From the NCBI GenBank assembly GCA_002205125.1, contig NIOE01000003.1:248001-312000 (forward strand): 64,000 nucleotides of DNA, in the 5' to 3' direction. Positions 56,503 through 64,000 of this stretch are shown here, one piece after another. The translations under genes were made by a program, and so were the position numbers. Position 1 is the stretch's first letter; each line of letters begins with the position of its first letter. Origin of the DNA: Roseateles noduli. Lineage in GTDB: Bacteria > Pseudomonadota > Gammaproteobacteria > Burkholderiales > Burkholderiaceae_C. The notes beneath the pieces are model-generated. The model saw nothing but the letters and a program-made list of their open reading frames with translations. It searched no databases and was not told the origin of the DNA.

Positions 56503-59500
56503 TCAGAGTTGCGTGGGTTGGAAAGGTGAAACGATAGGAGGCGGGTCGGAGACTGGCGCCGCCGCTGTGCGACGGCGCCGCAGCAGATACCAGGCGGCCG
56601 GAACGACGAGCATGCTGAGCAGCGGTGCCGTGACCATGCCGCCCACCATCGGCGCGGCGATGCGCCCCATGACTTCGGATCCCGTCCCGCTGCCGAGCAG
56701 GATGGGCAGCAGCCCCGCCATCACCACGGCGACGGTCATCGCCTTGGGTCGCACGCGCAGGACGGCGCCTTCGCGGATCGCCGCGAGCAGCGTGGCATCG
56801 TCGTCCGGCTCGCCCGCCGCCAGACGCTGCGCATGGGAGTTCTTGAGGTAGACCAGCATGACCACGCCGAACTCGGCGGCCAGGCCGGCCAGCGCAATGA
56901 AGCCCACAGCGGTGGCGACGGAGACCGCGTGTCCGAGCGTCCACACCAGCCAGAAGCCGCCCACGAGCGACAGCGGCACCGCCGCCATCACGAGCAGCGC
57001 GTCACCCGCCGAGCGGAACAGCAGGTAGAGCAGCACGAAGATCACGACCAAGGTTGCCGGCACCACCACCTTCAACCGTTCGGTGGCACGCTCCAGGTAC
57101 TCGAACTGACCGGACCATGACAACGCATACCCCGCCGGCAGAGCCACGCGCTGCGTCACTGCCGATTGCATGTCGCGGACCACCGAGCGCAGGTCCCGCC
57201 CGCGGACATCGACGTACACCCAGCCGGACAGCCGGGCGTTCTCGCTGCGCAGCATGGGCGGCCCCTCTTCGACCGTCACGCGCGCCACGTCCTGCAGCAG
57301 CACGGTCGCGCCCTGGTCTGTCACGAACGGCAGCTTGCGTAGCCGCTCCAGCGAATCCCGGATCTCTCGCGGGTATCGAACGTTGATCGGATAGCGCTCA
57401 CGACCCGCGATCACCTCGCCGACGTTCTCGCCGCCGATGGCCGTGGCGACGATGGCCTGCACCGCGGCCACGGATAGTCCGTACCGCGCCGCGGCCGCGC
57501 GATCGACGTCGACATCGATGTAGCGGCCACCCGTCAGCCGCTCCGCCAACGCGGACGACACGCCGGGCACCGGCTTGACCACGGATTCGATCTGCGTCGT
57601 CAGCCGGTCCAGCGTGGCCAGGTCGGGCCCGGACACCTTGATGCCGACGGGGCTCTTGATGCCGGTCGCCAGCATGTCGATGCGGTTGCGGATCGGTGGC
57701 ACCCAGAGGTTGGACAAGCCGGGGACCTTGACGACACGGTCCAGTTCCTCGGTGAGCTTCTCCGGGGTCATGCCGGATCGCCACTGCGCGCGCGGCTTGA
57801 AGCGGATCGTCGTCTCGAACATTTCCAACGGCGCCGGGTCGGTCGCCGTGTCCGCGCGGCCGGCCTTGCCGAAGACACGCTCCACCTCGGGCACCGTCTT
57901 GATGAGCCGGTCGGTCTGCTGCAGCAGTTCCGCCGCCTTGGACGCGGACAGCCCGGGCAGCGCGGACGGCATGTACAGCAGATCGCCTTCATCCAGCGGC
58001 GGCATGAACTCTCCGCCGAGCCGCATCAGCGGCACCGCCGTCATCGCCAGCACCAGCGCCGACGCCACCAGCGTCGCCTTGGGGAATCGCAGCACGGCCT
58101 CCAGCGCCGGCCGGTAGATCGCGATGAGCAGGCGGTTGATCGGATTGGCGGTTTCCCTCGGGATGCGGCCCCGGATCAGATAGCCCATCAGCACGGGTAC
58201 CAGCGTCACCGACAGGCCGGCGGCTGCGGCCATCGCATAGGTCTTGGTCAACGCCAGCGGCGAGAACAGCCGCCCCTCCTGCGCCTCCAGCGTGAACACC
58301 GGCAGGAAGGACAGCGTGATCACCAGGAGGGAGAAGAACAGCGCCGGTCCGACCTCGACCGCCGCCTCGGTGATGAGCGTCCAGCGCTCGGTGATGCTGG
58401 CCGATCGACCGTGCCGCGCCTCGAAGTGCTCCAGGTGCTTGTGCGCGGCTTCGACCAGCACCACGCTCGCGTCGACCATCGCGCCCAGCGCGATCGCCAC
58501 GCCGCCGAGGCTCAGGATGTTGGCGCTCAGACCTTGCCAATGCATCACGATGAAGGCCGTCAGCACCCCCACGGGCAAGGTCACGACCGCGACCAGCGCG
58601 GAGCGCAGATGGAACAGGAACACCGCGCAGACCACCGCCACGACGATGAACTCCTCGATGAGCTTGTTGCGCAGATGGTCGACCGCGCGATCGATGAGGG
58701 TCGACCGGTCGTAGGTCTCCACGATCTCCACACCCGGCGGCAGACCCGGCTTGAGCGCGGCGATCCTGGCCTTGACCGCCTCGATCGTCGTTCGCGCGTT
58801 TTTCCCGGAACGCATGACGATCACGCCGCCGGCGACTTCACCCTCGCCGTCCAGCTCGGCGATGCCGCGGCGCATCTCGGGCCCGACCTGCACGAAGGCG
58901 ACCTCCCGCAGCATCACCGGCGTCGCCCGGGCGACGCGGATCGGGATGTCGCGGAAGTCGTCCAGCGACTTCAGGAAGCCGCGCGACCGCACCATGTACT
59001 CGCTCTCGGCCATCTCCACGACGGAGCCGCCCGACGCCTGATTGGCGTTGCGCAGCGCGGCCAGAACGGCCTCCTGCGTCACGCCGAGCGGGCGCATCCG
59101 GTCCGGATCGAGGACGACCTGGTACTGCCGCACCATGCCGCCCAGGCTGGCCACCTCGGCCACGTCCGGCACCGTCTTGAGCTCGAACTTCAGGAACCAG
59201 TCGTTGAGCGCGCGCAGTTGCCCGAGGTCGTGCGCGCCGGTGCGATCAACCAGGGCGTATTCGTAGATCCAGCCCACGCCGGTCGCATCCGGACCGAGCA
59301 CTGCGGTGGCTCCCGGCGGCAATCGTCCCTGGACCTGGCCCAGCGCCTCGCTCACCCGGGAGCGGGCCCAATACGGGTCGGTCCGATCGTCGAAGAGCAC
59401 GTAGACGAAGGAGTCGCCGAAGAAGCTGTAGCCGCGGACGGTCTTCGCGCCCGGGACGCTGAGCATCGTCGTGGTCAGCGGGTAGGTGACCAGGTCCTCG

Positions 59501-59682
59501 ACCACCTGCGGCGGTTTGCCCGGATAGCTGGTGCGCACGATGACCTGCGTGTCCGACAGGTCGGGCAAGGCGTCCACCGGCGTGCGTGCGACGGACCACA
59601 GGCCCGCCGCGACCAGCATCGCGGTGGCGATGAGCACCAGGAAACGGTTGCCGATGGACCAGCGGATGAGCGCGGCGATCAT
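56503..59682 (-). CDS. cusA: CusA/CzcA-type heavy-metal RND efflux pump
   Basis: 1059 aa from the [17 protein letters not shown]; an upstream start at 59721 is unlikely. HME-RND transporter with 12 membrane helices and two large periplasmic loops. Visible: [18 protein letters not shown] (TM1), [43 protein letters not shown] in TM4, the loop-2 region, and [74 protein letters not shown]. Motifs fit the monovalent-metal (Cu/Ag) subgroup more than the divalent Czc subgroup. Powered by protons; forms a tripartite pump with CusB and CusC. Start overlaps the cusB stop (ATGA). Confidence 0.93.
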   Translation of the reverse strand: MIAALIRWSIGNRFLVLIATAMLVAAGLWSVARTPVDALPDLSDTQVIVRTSYPGKPPQVVEDLVTYPLTTTMLSVPGAKTVRGYSFFGDSFVYVLFDDRTDPYWARSRVSEALGQVQGRLPPGATAVLGPDATGVGWIYEYALVDRTGAHDLGQLRALNDWFLKFELKTVPDVAEVASLGGMVRQYQVVLDPDRMRPLGVTQEAVLAALRNANQASGGSVVEMAESEYMVRSRGFLKSLDDFRDIPIRVARATPVMLREVAFVQVGPEMRRGIAELDGEGEVAGGVIVMRSGKNARTTIEAVKARIAALKPGLPPGVEIVETYDRSTLIDRAVDHLRNKLIEEFIVVAVVCAVFLFHLRSALVAVVTLPVGVLTAFIVMHWQGLSANILSLGGVAIALGAMVDASVVLVEAAHKHLEHFEARHGRSASITERWTLITEAAVEVGPALFFSLLVITLSFLPVFTLEAQEGRLFSPLALTKTYAMAAAAGLSVTLVPVLMGYLIRGRIPRETANPINRLLIAIYRPALEAVLRFPKATLVASALVLAMTAVPLMRLGGEFMPPLDEGDLLYMPSALPGLSASKAAELLQQTDRLIKTVPEVERVFGKAGRADTATDPAPLEMFETTIRFKPRAQWRSGMTPEKLTEELDRVVKVPGLSNLWVPPIRNRIDMLATGIKSPVGIKVSGPDLATLDRLTTQIESVVKPVPGVSSALAERLTGGRYIDVDVDRAAAARYGLSVAAVQAIVATAIGGENVGEVIAGRERYPINVRYPREIRDSLERLRKLPFVTDQGATVLLQDVARVTVEEGPPMLRSENARLSGWVYVDVRGRDLRSVVRDMQSAVTQRVALPAGYALSWSGQFEYLERATERLKVVVPATLVVIFVLLYLLFRSAGDALLVMAAVPLSLVGGFWLVWTLGHAVSVATAVGFIALAGLAAEFGVVMLVYLKNSHAQRLAAGEPDDDATLLAAIREGAVLRVRPKAMTVAVVMAGLLPILLGSGTGSEVMGRIAAPMVGGMVTAPLLSMLVVPAAWYLLRRRRTAAAPVSDPPPIVSPFQPTQL

Positions 59683-61214
59683 GGCGCGCCTCCGATCCTG
59701 CGCACCGACACGAGTTCCCACTCCATCGGGCCGCCTTGCCTGAACTCGATACGGACCTTGTCGCCGGGCTTCACGTCGGCGAAGGCATGGGGATCAGGCT
59801 TACTGAAGCCCATGGTCATGCCAGGCCACTTCAGGGCCGGCACGGGGCCGTGCGACAGGGTAATGCTGTCGGCATCGATGCTCTCGATCGTGCCCTCTGC
59901 GCGATACGTGGCCGCGGCGACAGCGGATTTCGGCGTGGAGACAGGGCCGGAAGCCATCGACGCCATGGAGGCGGTAGGCACGGCCGGCGCCGCGCTCATT
60001 GTCCCCAACGAGGACTTCAAGTTCGCCTCGGAATCGATGAGGAACTGACCGCTGGCCACCACCTCTTCACCGGGACGCAGCCCGTCGAGGACCTCGACGT
60101 CGTTGCCCAGATCCACCCCCAGCTTGACGTCCCGCGGCTCGAAGGTGCCGCCCTGTTGGCGGACGATGACGACGGCGCGTGCGCCGGTGCGGATCACGGC
60201 CTCGGCGGGCACAACCAGTCGCGATGCGGTCGCGCCCGCGATCCGCAGGCGCAGCAGCATGCCGGGCACCAGCTTCCCGCTCCGGTTGTCCACCTCGAAG
60301 CGCGCCTGCAGCGTGCGCGTGTCGGCGTTGACCTGCGGAAGGATCTCCTTGAGTTCACCGTCGAACGCCTGCGTGGCATCGGACTGCAGCGTCGCCCCGA
60401 CCTTCTGACCATGGACCAGTCGGGCCGCCTGCGCTTCGGGCACCTCGACCACCGCCCACATGCGTTCCAGGCCTGCGATGCGGAAGAGCGTCGTCCCGGC
60501 AGTCACTGCCACGCCTTCGCGAACGCCCAGTTCCGCCACCACGCCGCCCACGGGCGCTTCCAACGTGAAGCGCGCCTGGGCCGTGCCGGTCTCCTCGCTG
60601 TGCCGGATCAGCGTTTCGGGAACGGACATCGCCCTCAAGCGGTCCCTCGCGGCCGCGATCAACTCCGGTGCGGCACCGGCGCGTTTGAGCGCGAGCCATT
60701 CGTTCTGAGGTCCCAGCCATTCGGGCGCGAAGACCGTGGCGAGGGGCTGCCCCTTGCGCACCGTCGACAGGGGCGCCCGCACGAGCAGGCGTTCGACGTA
60801 GCCCGCGACGCGCGTCTGGACGGCGACATTGAGCCTGTCGTCGAATTGCACTGCGCCGACGGCGTCGAAGGATGACGACACGTCCGCCATCTTCGCGGCG
60901 GCCGTGCGTACGCCCAGGTTCTGCTGCACCGTTGCGCCGATCCTGACTCCGGCGTCCGCGGCCTCGTCGGCGTACACCGGCACGAGCTGCATGTCCATGA
61001 ACGGGGATTTGCCGGGCTTGTCGAAGCGACGGCCCGGCACCATGGGGTCGTGCCAATACAGCACCTTGCGATCACTCCCGGCGGCGGAGGCCGCTGCAGG
61101 TCGTCCGTCGTCCACGCGGACGGCGCCGTCGACCGTTCGTCCCGCATAGAAACCACCCAGCGCGAGCGCGGCGCCGATCGCCGCCACCAAAACAACGACT
61201 GCTGCGCGCTTCAT
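59679..61214 (-). CDS. cusB: CusB-type periplasmic adaptor with heavy-metal-binding domain and C-terminal CusF-like domain
   Basis: 511 aa. N-terminal membrane anchor/signal ~1-25. A heavy-metal-binding domain lies at ~52-81 ([30 protein letters not shown]). Adaptor hairpin, lipoyl and beta-barrel parts ~95-420 ([97 protein letters not shown]). A fused CusF-like domain ~435-500 retains the complete ligand set with Trp ([17 protein letters not shown]). Fusion of CusF to CusB is known from SilB-like adaptors. Start overlaps the cusC stop (ATGA). Confidence 0.93.
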   Translation of the reverse strand: MKRAAVVVLVAAIGAALALGGFYAGRTVDGAVRVDDGRPAAASAAGSDRKVLYWHDPMVPGRRFDKPGKSPFMDMQLVPVYADEAADAGVRIGATVQQNLGVRTAAAKMADVSSSFDAVGAVQFDDRLNVAVQTRVAGYVERLLVRAPLSTVRKGQPLATVFAPEWLGPQNEWLALKRAGAAPELIAAARDRLRAMSVPETLIRHSEETGTAQARFTLEAPVGGVVAELGVREGVAVTAGTTLFRIAGLERMWAVVEVPEAQAARLVHGQKVGATLQSDATQAFDGELKEILPQVNADTRTLQARFEVDNRSGKLVPGMLLRLRIAGATASRLVVPAEAVIRTGARAVVIVRQQGGTFEPRDVKLGVDLGNDVEVLDGLRPGEEVVASGQFLIDSEANLKSSLGTMSAAPAVPTASMASMASGPVSTPKSAVAAATYRAEGTIESIDADSITLSHGPVPALKWPGMTMGFSKPDPHAFADVKPGDKVRIEFRQGGPMEWELVSVRRIGGAP

Positions 61215-62443
61215 GGACGGTCTCCTTCGATGAAGGCCTTGAACGCCAGCGACGCCTGCGCCCTGGCCAGATCGCGCTGGAGCGCAAGGAGCTTGCGCCG
61301 CGCCTCCAATTCGGCGTGGCGCGATTCGAAGAGCGTGGTCAGCGGCACCTGGTTCGAACGATAGGCGGCCATTGCCACGGCGGTGCGTTGCTGGGCCGGC
61401 AGGACGACCGCCGTCCGATAGCGGTCCACGCGTCCGGCCAAGCGCGCCGCTTCGGCGGCAAGCATGCGGTACTCGGCGGTGGCCATGCGGGTCGTCTCCG
61501 CAAGCTGTGCCTCAGCCTTCTCCGCGAGGGCGAGCTTGGCCGCGAGCTCGCGGTCCTGGCGTTGCGCCGGCGCAATTGCGAGCGGGATGCTGATGCCCAC
61601 CGACACCATGTCCGGATAGCGCGACCGCTGTCCGTAGCTCACCTCCCAGGACCAGTTCGGGTGGCGATTTGTTCGCGCCGACTCGGTGTCCGCGCGAGCC
61701 AGATCGACATCCCGCTCCGCAGCGATGACGGCAGGATGATTCGCAACGTACGCGGACTCGGTGGGCGCCGGCAGCGCCTCCGGCGCGGCCAGGTCATCGA
61801 CGGAAGCGCCGATCCAGCGTGTCAACGCGACACGCGCCACTTCCAATTGCTGACGCGCCTCGGCGGTCTCGTCCTCCGCCATGCCGCGAGCACCGGACAG
61901 TCCGAGCACTTCCTGGCTGGTCGCCGTGGCCGAAGCGAGCCGCGCGCGGGCGGCCTCCAGCGCGTCATGGGCGTGATGTTGCGCCTCCGTCACCAGCTCC
62001 AACTCCGAGCGCGCGAAGTAGACGTCCAGGTACGCCAGGCCGGTCTGCAGGCGTACGTCGGTCTGCGAGGCACGTGCGACCGCGGCCTCGCGTTGTACTG
62101 CGGCGTCTGCGACGGCTTGTCGAGCGGCGCGCTTGCTGGAGGACAGCCATTCCTGGGAGATTCCTACACGCTTCATAGTCATCGAATCCCGGCCGCTGAA
62201 GCGGTCGCTGCCTGAAATGGGCAGGTTGTCGATGCCGGCGCGCAGCACGGGATCGGGCAATTGGGCGGCGGCGCGCGCGGTTTCGGCGGCGCTGGTGACG
62301 CCGGCCCGGGCGGCCCGGGCGGCTTCCGACCGCTGGACCGCCAAGCTCATGGCCTGGTCAAGCGTGAGGGTGGCGCCCTGACTGAGCAGGGGCAGCAATG
62401 CGGCAGCCAAGGCGGCGGCTCGCAGGTTGATTCTTGGGTTCAC
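61211..62443 (-). CDS. cusC: CusC/TolC-type outer-membrane efflux protein
   Basis: 410 aa from a GTG at 62443 with GGAG 5 bases before it; this is chosen over an upstream GTG at 62494. Signal peptide ~1-24 (AAALAAALLPLLSQG). TolC fold: paired long coiled-coil helices (LTLDQAMSLAVQRSEAARAARAGVTSAAETARAAAQLPDPVLRAGIDNLP; second repeat ANHPAVIAAERDVDLARADTESARTNRHPNWSWEVSYGQRSRYPDMVSVGISIPLAIAPAQRQDRE). The outer-membrane channel of the Cus pump. It lacks the lipobox cysteine seen in E. coli CusC, so it is probably not a lipoprotein. Length is shorter than E. coli CusC. Confidence 0.88.
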   Translation of the reverse strand: MNPRINLRAAALAAALLPLLSQGATLTLDQAMSLAVQRSEAARAARAGVTSAAETARAAAQLPDPVLRAGIDNLPISGSDRFSGRDSMTMKRVGISQEWLSSSKRAARQAVADAAVQREAAVARASQTDVRLQTGLAYLDVYFARSELELVTEAQHHAHDALEAARARLASATATSQEVLGLSGARGMAEDETAEARQQLEVARVALTRWIGASVDDLAAPEALPAPTESAYVANHPAVIAAERDVDLARADTESARTNRHPNWSWEVSYGQRSRYPDMVSVGISIPLAIAPAQRQDRELAAKLALAEKAEAQLAETTRMATAEYRMLAAEAARLAGRVDRYRTAVVLPAQQRTAVAMAAYRSNQVPLTTLFESRHAELEARRKLLALQRDLARAQASLAFKAFIEGDRP

Positions 62444-62447
62444 GAAA

Positions 62448-62452
62448 GCTCC
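62448..62452 (-). promoter_or_regulatory. Ribosome-binding site that fixes the cusC start
   Basis: GGAGC on the minus strand sits 5 bases before the GTG at 62443 and supports that start; the signal peptide then begins sensibly. Confidence 0.5.
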
Positions 62453-62520
62453 GAAGACGAACGACAGCGATGCCGGGTGGCGGACATGCCGCACCGGCGC
62501 CAGTCAATCGACGGAGCTGA

Positions 62521-62904
62521 TCAGACTCGGAGTCTGAGCGTGGAAAGGAAGAGAGGATCGGGTGGCGGTCGATCCTCGGCCGGCGTCATTGCCGACGCCG
62601 GCAGGCGGACGTCCTCGCCCAGGTCGACGCTCACCGCCAGGATCGACACCACCAGCGGCGGCGCGAGCGTCGGCAGCTTGATGGGCTCGAATGACTGCGG
62701 CGTGCCGGACGAGTGCTCCGCGCACAGCGCCGGCTGGTCCATGTCCATGCCTTCGCACGGCATGCCGGACGTCACCATCTCGGCCATCGCCGTCATGTCC
62801 CGCTCCTGCGGGCAGACGTAGTTGGCCAACGCGAGCTGCGAGAACAGCAGCGACAACGCCACGTAACACGTGACGGTCAGGCGATGGGCAAGGCGACGAA
62901 GCAT
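62521..62904 (-). CDS. Small exported Cys/Met-rich protein heading the cus operon
   Basis: 127 aa from the ATG MLRRLAHRLTVTCYVAL; an upstream start at 62955 would add CVRPCKGCYYTY, which is unusual but possible. Signal peptide/hydrophobic segment ~8-29. The central region is rich in Cys, Met, Asp and His (NYVCPQERDMTAMAEMVTSGMPCEGMDMDQPALCAEHSSG), consistent with metal binding. A second hydrophobic segment follows (LPTLAPPLVVSILAVSV). Proteins of this type commonly precede cus/cop genes in Burkholderiales. 77 bases upstream of cusC and probably co-transcribed. Confidence 0.75.
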   Translation of the reverse strand: MLRRLAHRLTVTCYVALSLLFSQLALANYVCPQERDMTAMAEMVTSGMPCEGMDMDQPALCAEHSSGTPQSFEPIKLPTLAPPLVVSILAVSVDLGEDVRLPASAMTPAEDRPPPDPLFLSTLRLRV

Positions 62905-63124
62905 GATCGCGTAAGTGTAGTAGCAACCCTTGCATGGCCGCACGCAACCAACCATGGGGCTCCATCAGCTCAGCGTGCAGATGCCGCATGGACGGATCGT
63001 ACTCCCTTCCGTTCACGCTTAAGCGTGCCCGGCCAACAGTTGCGCACGCCTGGACGTCTGCCCGTGGAGTGGCTGGAGCAGCTCATCTTGCTTGCCCTCG
63101 TCGGCCGGGCTTTCCCGACGTGGG

Positions 63125-63469
63125 TCACCGATGGTGTTGCTGCATCCAAGCATCGAGCTGCGCGATCTCCTTTGTCTGGTCGTCGATGATCTTCTGGGCC
63201 ATCGTCTTCAGGGGCGCAGATTTTCCCTGCTGGACTTGAACCTTCGCCATCTCAAGCGCTTGTTGATGATGCATCTTCATCATCATCGCGAAGTCCATGT
63301 CGGTATCACCGCTGAGCTTCATCCCTTGCATTGATCGCATGCCCGCGTCCATCGACTTCTTGAGTTGTTCCGAAGCGGGGTTCGACGACTGCGCAAAGGC
63401 GGCAGCGGCGCTCAAGGCGCCGGCGATCGCGATGAGTCCGAGCTTGCGAAAAACGTGGATTGAGTTCAT
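63125..63469 (-). CDS. DUF305-type exported small protein
   Basis: 114 aa; the ATG follows AGGAG. Signal peptide ~1-26 (LGLIAIAGALSAAAAFA). The mature part carries the DUF305 features: DMDFAMMMKMHHQQALEMAKV and a C-terminal IDDQTKEIAQLDAWMQQHH. The conserved Asp/Met/His pattern is linked to copper binding or homeostasis in several proteobacteria. Neighbouring the cus operon but separated from the 62904 gene by 220 bases; it is on the same strand and may have its own promoter. Confidence 0.85.
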   Translation of the reverse strand: MNSIHVFRKLGLIAIAGALSAAAAFAQSSNPASEQLKKSMDAGMRSMQGMKLSGDTDMDFAMMMKMHHQQALEMAKVQVQQGKSAPLKTMAQKIIDDQTKEIAQLDAWMQQHHR

Positions 63470-63574
63470 GAGGCGCTCCTGCGAGAAGGTTGAAGGACCA
63501 GCCCGATCACGACGTGAGGTGGCTGGCTCTCAAGGGCAAGAGGCAATCCCAATGCTAGGACGCGTGTCAGTCCA

Positions 63575-63589
63575 TGACAGCTTCGTAAT
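63575..63589. promoter_or_regulatory. CopR/CusR-type copper-box candidate
   Basis: TGACAGCTTCGTAAT has the form TGACA-N5-GTAAT, recalled as the binding motif of CopR-type metal regulators in Pseudomonas. It lies in the 248-base gap between the divergent DUF305 and DUF4148 genes and could serve either. Confidence 0.5.
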
Positions 63590-63717
63590 GGTCTCGACAG
63601 GCCTTTGTGGCCGCCAGATTTCTACAGTGCTCTCCATGGCGATCAATCTCGACGCCAAGGCCCCGAGCACCCCCTCGCCAAGGGGGTCGCTCGCGAGACA
63701 ACCTACAGGAGTTCATC

Positions 63718-64000
63718 ATGTCCCGAATCGTCACCCCCTTCGCATCGGCCGCCGCTGCAGCGCTCGTTGCGATGGCTACCCCGGCGCTCGCCGATAGTGG
63801 CTTCACGCAAAGCAACAGCGAAACGGGAGGTTCTTACCACCTCATGCCGTCGACCAAGACGCGGGCGGACGTCATTGCCGAGCTGCAACGGGCGCGAGCC
63901 GACGGCTCGTTGGCCAAGATCAACAGCGAAGCAGGCTACGCCCCGGAGTTTGAAACCGACGGTCGCCAAACCGTGCCCGCCAAGGCATCCAACGCCGCTG
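63718..64000 (+). CDS. DUF4148-type exported protein (3' end beyond window)
   Basis: The ATG at 63718 has GGAG 6 bases before it; the frame is open to the window edge (94 codons). Signal peptide ~1-25 (SAAAAALVAMATPALA|DSG). The mature part has the DUF4148 motif, TKTRADVIAELQRARADGSLAKINSEAGYAPEF, found in small periplasmic proteins of Burkholderiales, often next to metal genes. Divergent from the DUF305 gene. Function unknown. Confidence 0.8.
   Translation, partial: MSRIVTPFASAAAAALVAMATPALADSGFTQSNSETGGSYHLMPSTKTRADVIAELQRARADGSLAKINSEAGYAPEFETDGRQTVPAKASNAA

Overview
The window is high-GC (roughly two-thirds G+C), densely packed chromosomal DNA. Short overlaps of the ATGA/GTGA type are common. 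Two PEP-CTERM exosortase-sorted proteins, a C-terminal DUF4148 gene and the general gene repertoire suggest a betaproteobacterium of the order Burkholderiales, probably a Roseateles/Mitsuaria-like (Sphaerotilaceae) organism. This assignment is inference from gene content, not from a marker gene. No rRNA, tRNA or CRISPR array was recognised.

Layout. 1-5.2 kb: the end of a TonB-dependent receptor, then a three-gene operon of unrecognised proteins. 5.3-18.0 kb: a signalling island. An RsbR-RsbS-RsbT stressosome operon runs leftwards into a SpoIIE-type phosphatase and two histidine kinases. A divergent response-regulator/kinase protein follows, then a beta/gamma-crystallin protein with a glycine zipper, and a very large CHASE3-GAF-kinase-triple-receiver protein followed by CheR. 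18.1-27.4 kb: small acidic and membrane proteins, two PEP-CTERM proteins (one an SGNH hydrolase), a Crp/Fnr regulator, an orphan OmpR-type regulator, a cache-domain hybrid kinase and two unrecognised proteins. 27.4-31.3 kb: a paoABC-type periplasmic aldehyde oxidoreductase operon. 31.5-39.6 kb: a transglutaminase/metallopeptidase pair, a DinG-like helicase-nuclease with a LexA box, and an ECF sigma / anti-sigma / haem-sensor / Ser-Thr-kinase series. 39.7-52 kb: a modular GH5 enzyme, an MscS channel, a crystallin-SGNH fusion, a DsbA-like protein, an APH(6)-like kinase, an esterase, a gluconate-type permease and a pectate-lyase-like beta-helix protein with a CBM3. Two LacI-type operator candidates sit in front of the carbohydrate genes. 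52.1-55.8 kb: a Tn3-family transposase of lower GC content that appears to have cut an older gene. 56.1-64 kb: a complete cusFABC-type copper/silver efflux operon with small metal-associated exported proteins, and the start of a DUF4148 gene at the window edge.

How it fits together. The left half is unusually rich in signal integration: a stressosome whose visible downstream genes are histidine kinases rather than an RsbW/sigma-B pair. The middle holds an envelope redox and stress branch (ECF sigma, haem-binding HAMP sensor, Hanks kinase) and an SOS-controlled helicase. The right half combines plant-polysaccharide use with a copper-efflux block. That block may be the cargo of a Tn3-family transposon whose second end lies beyond the window.
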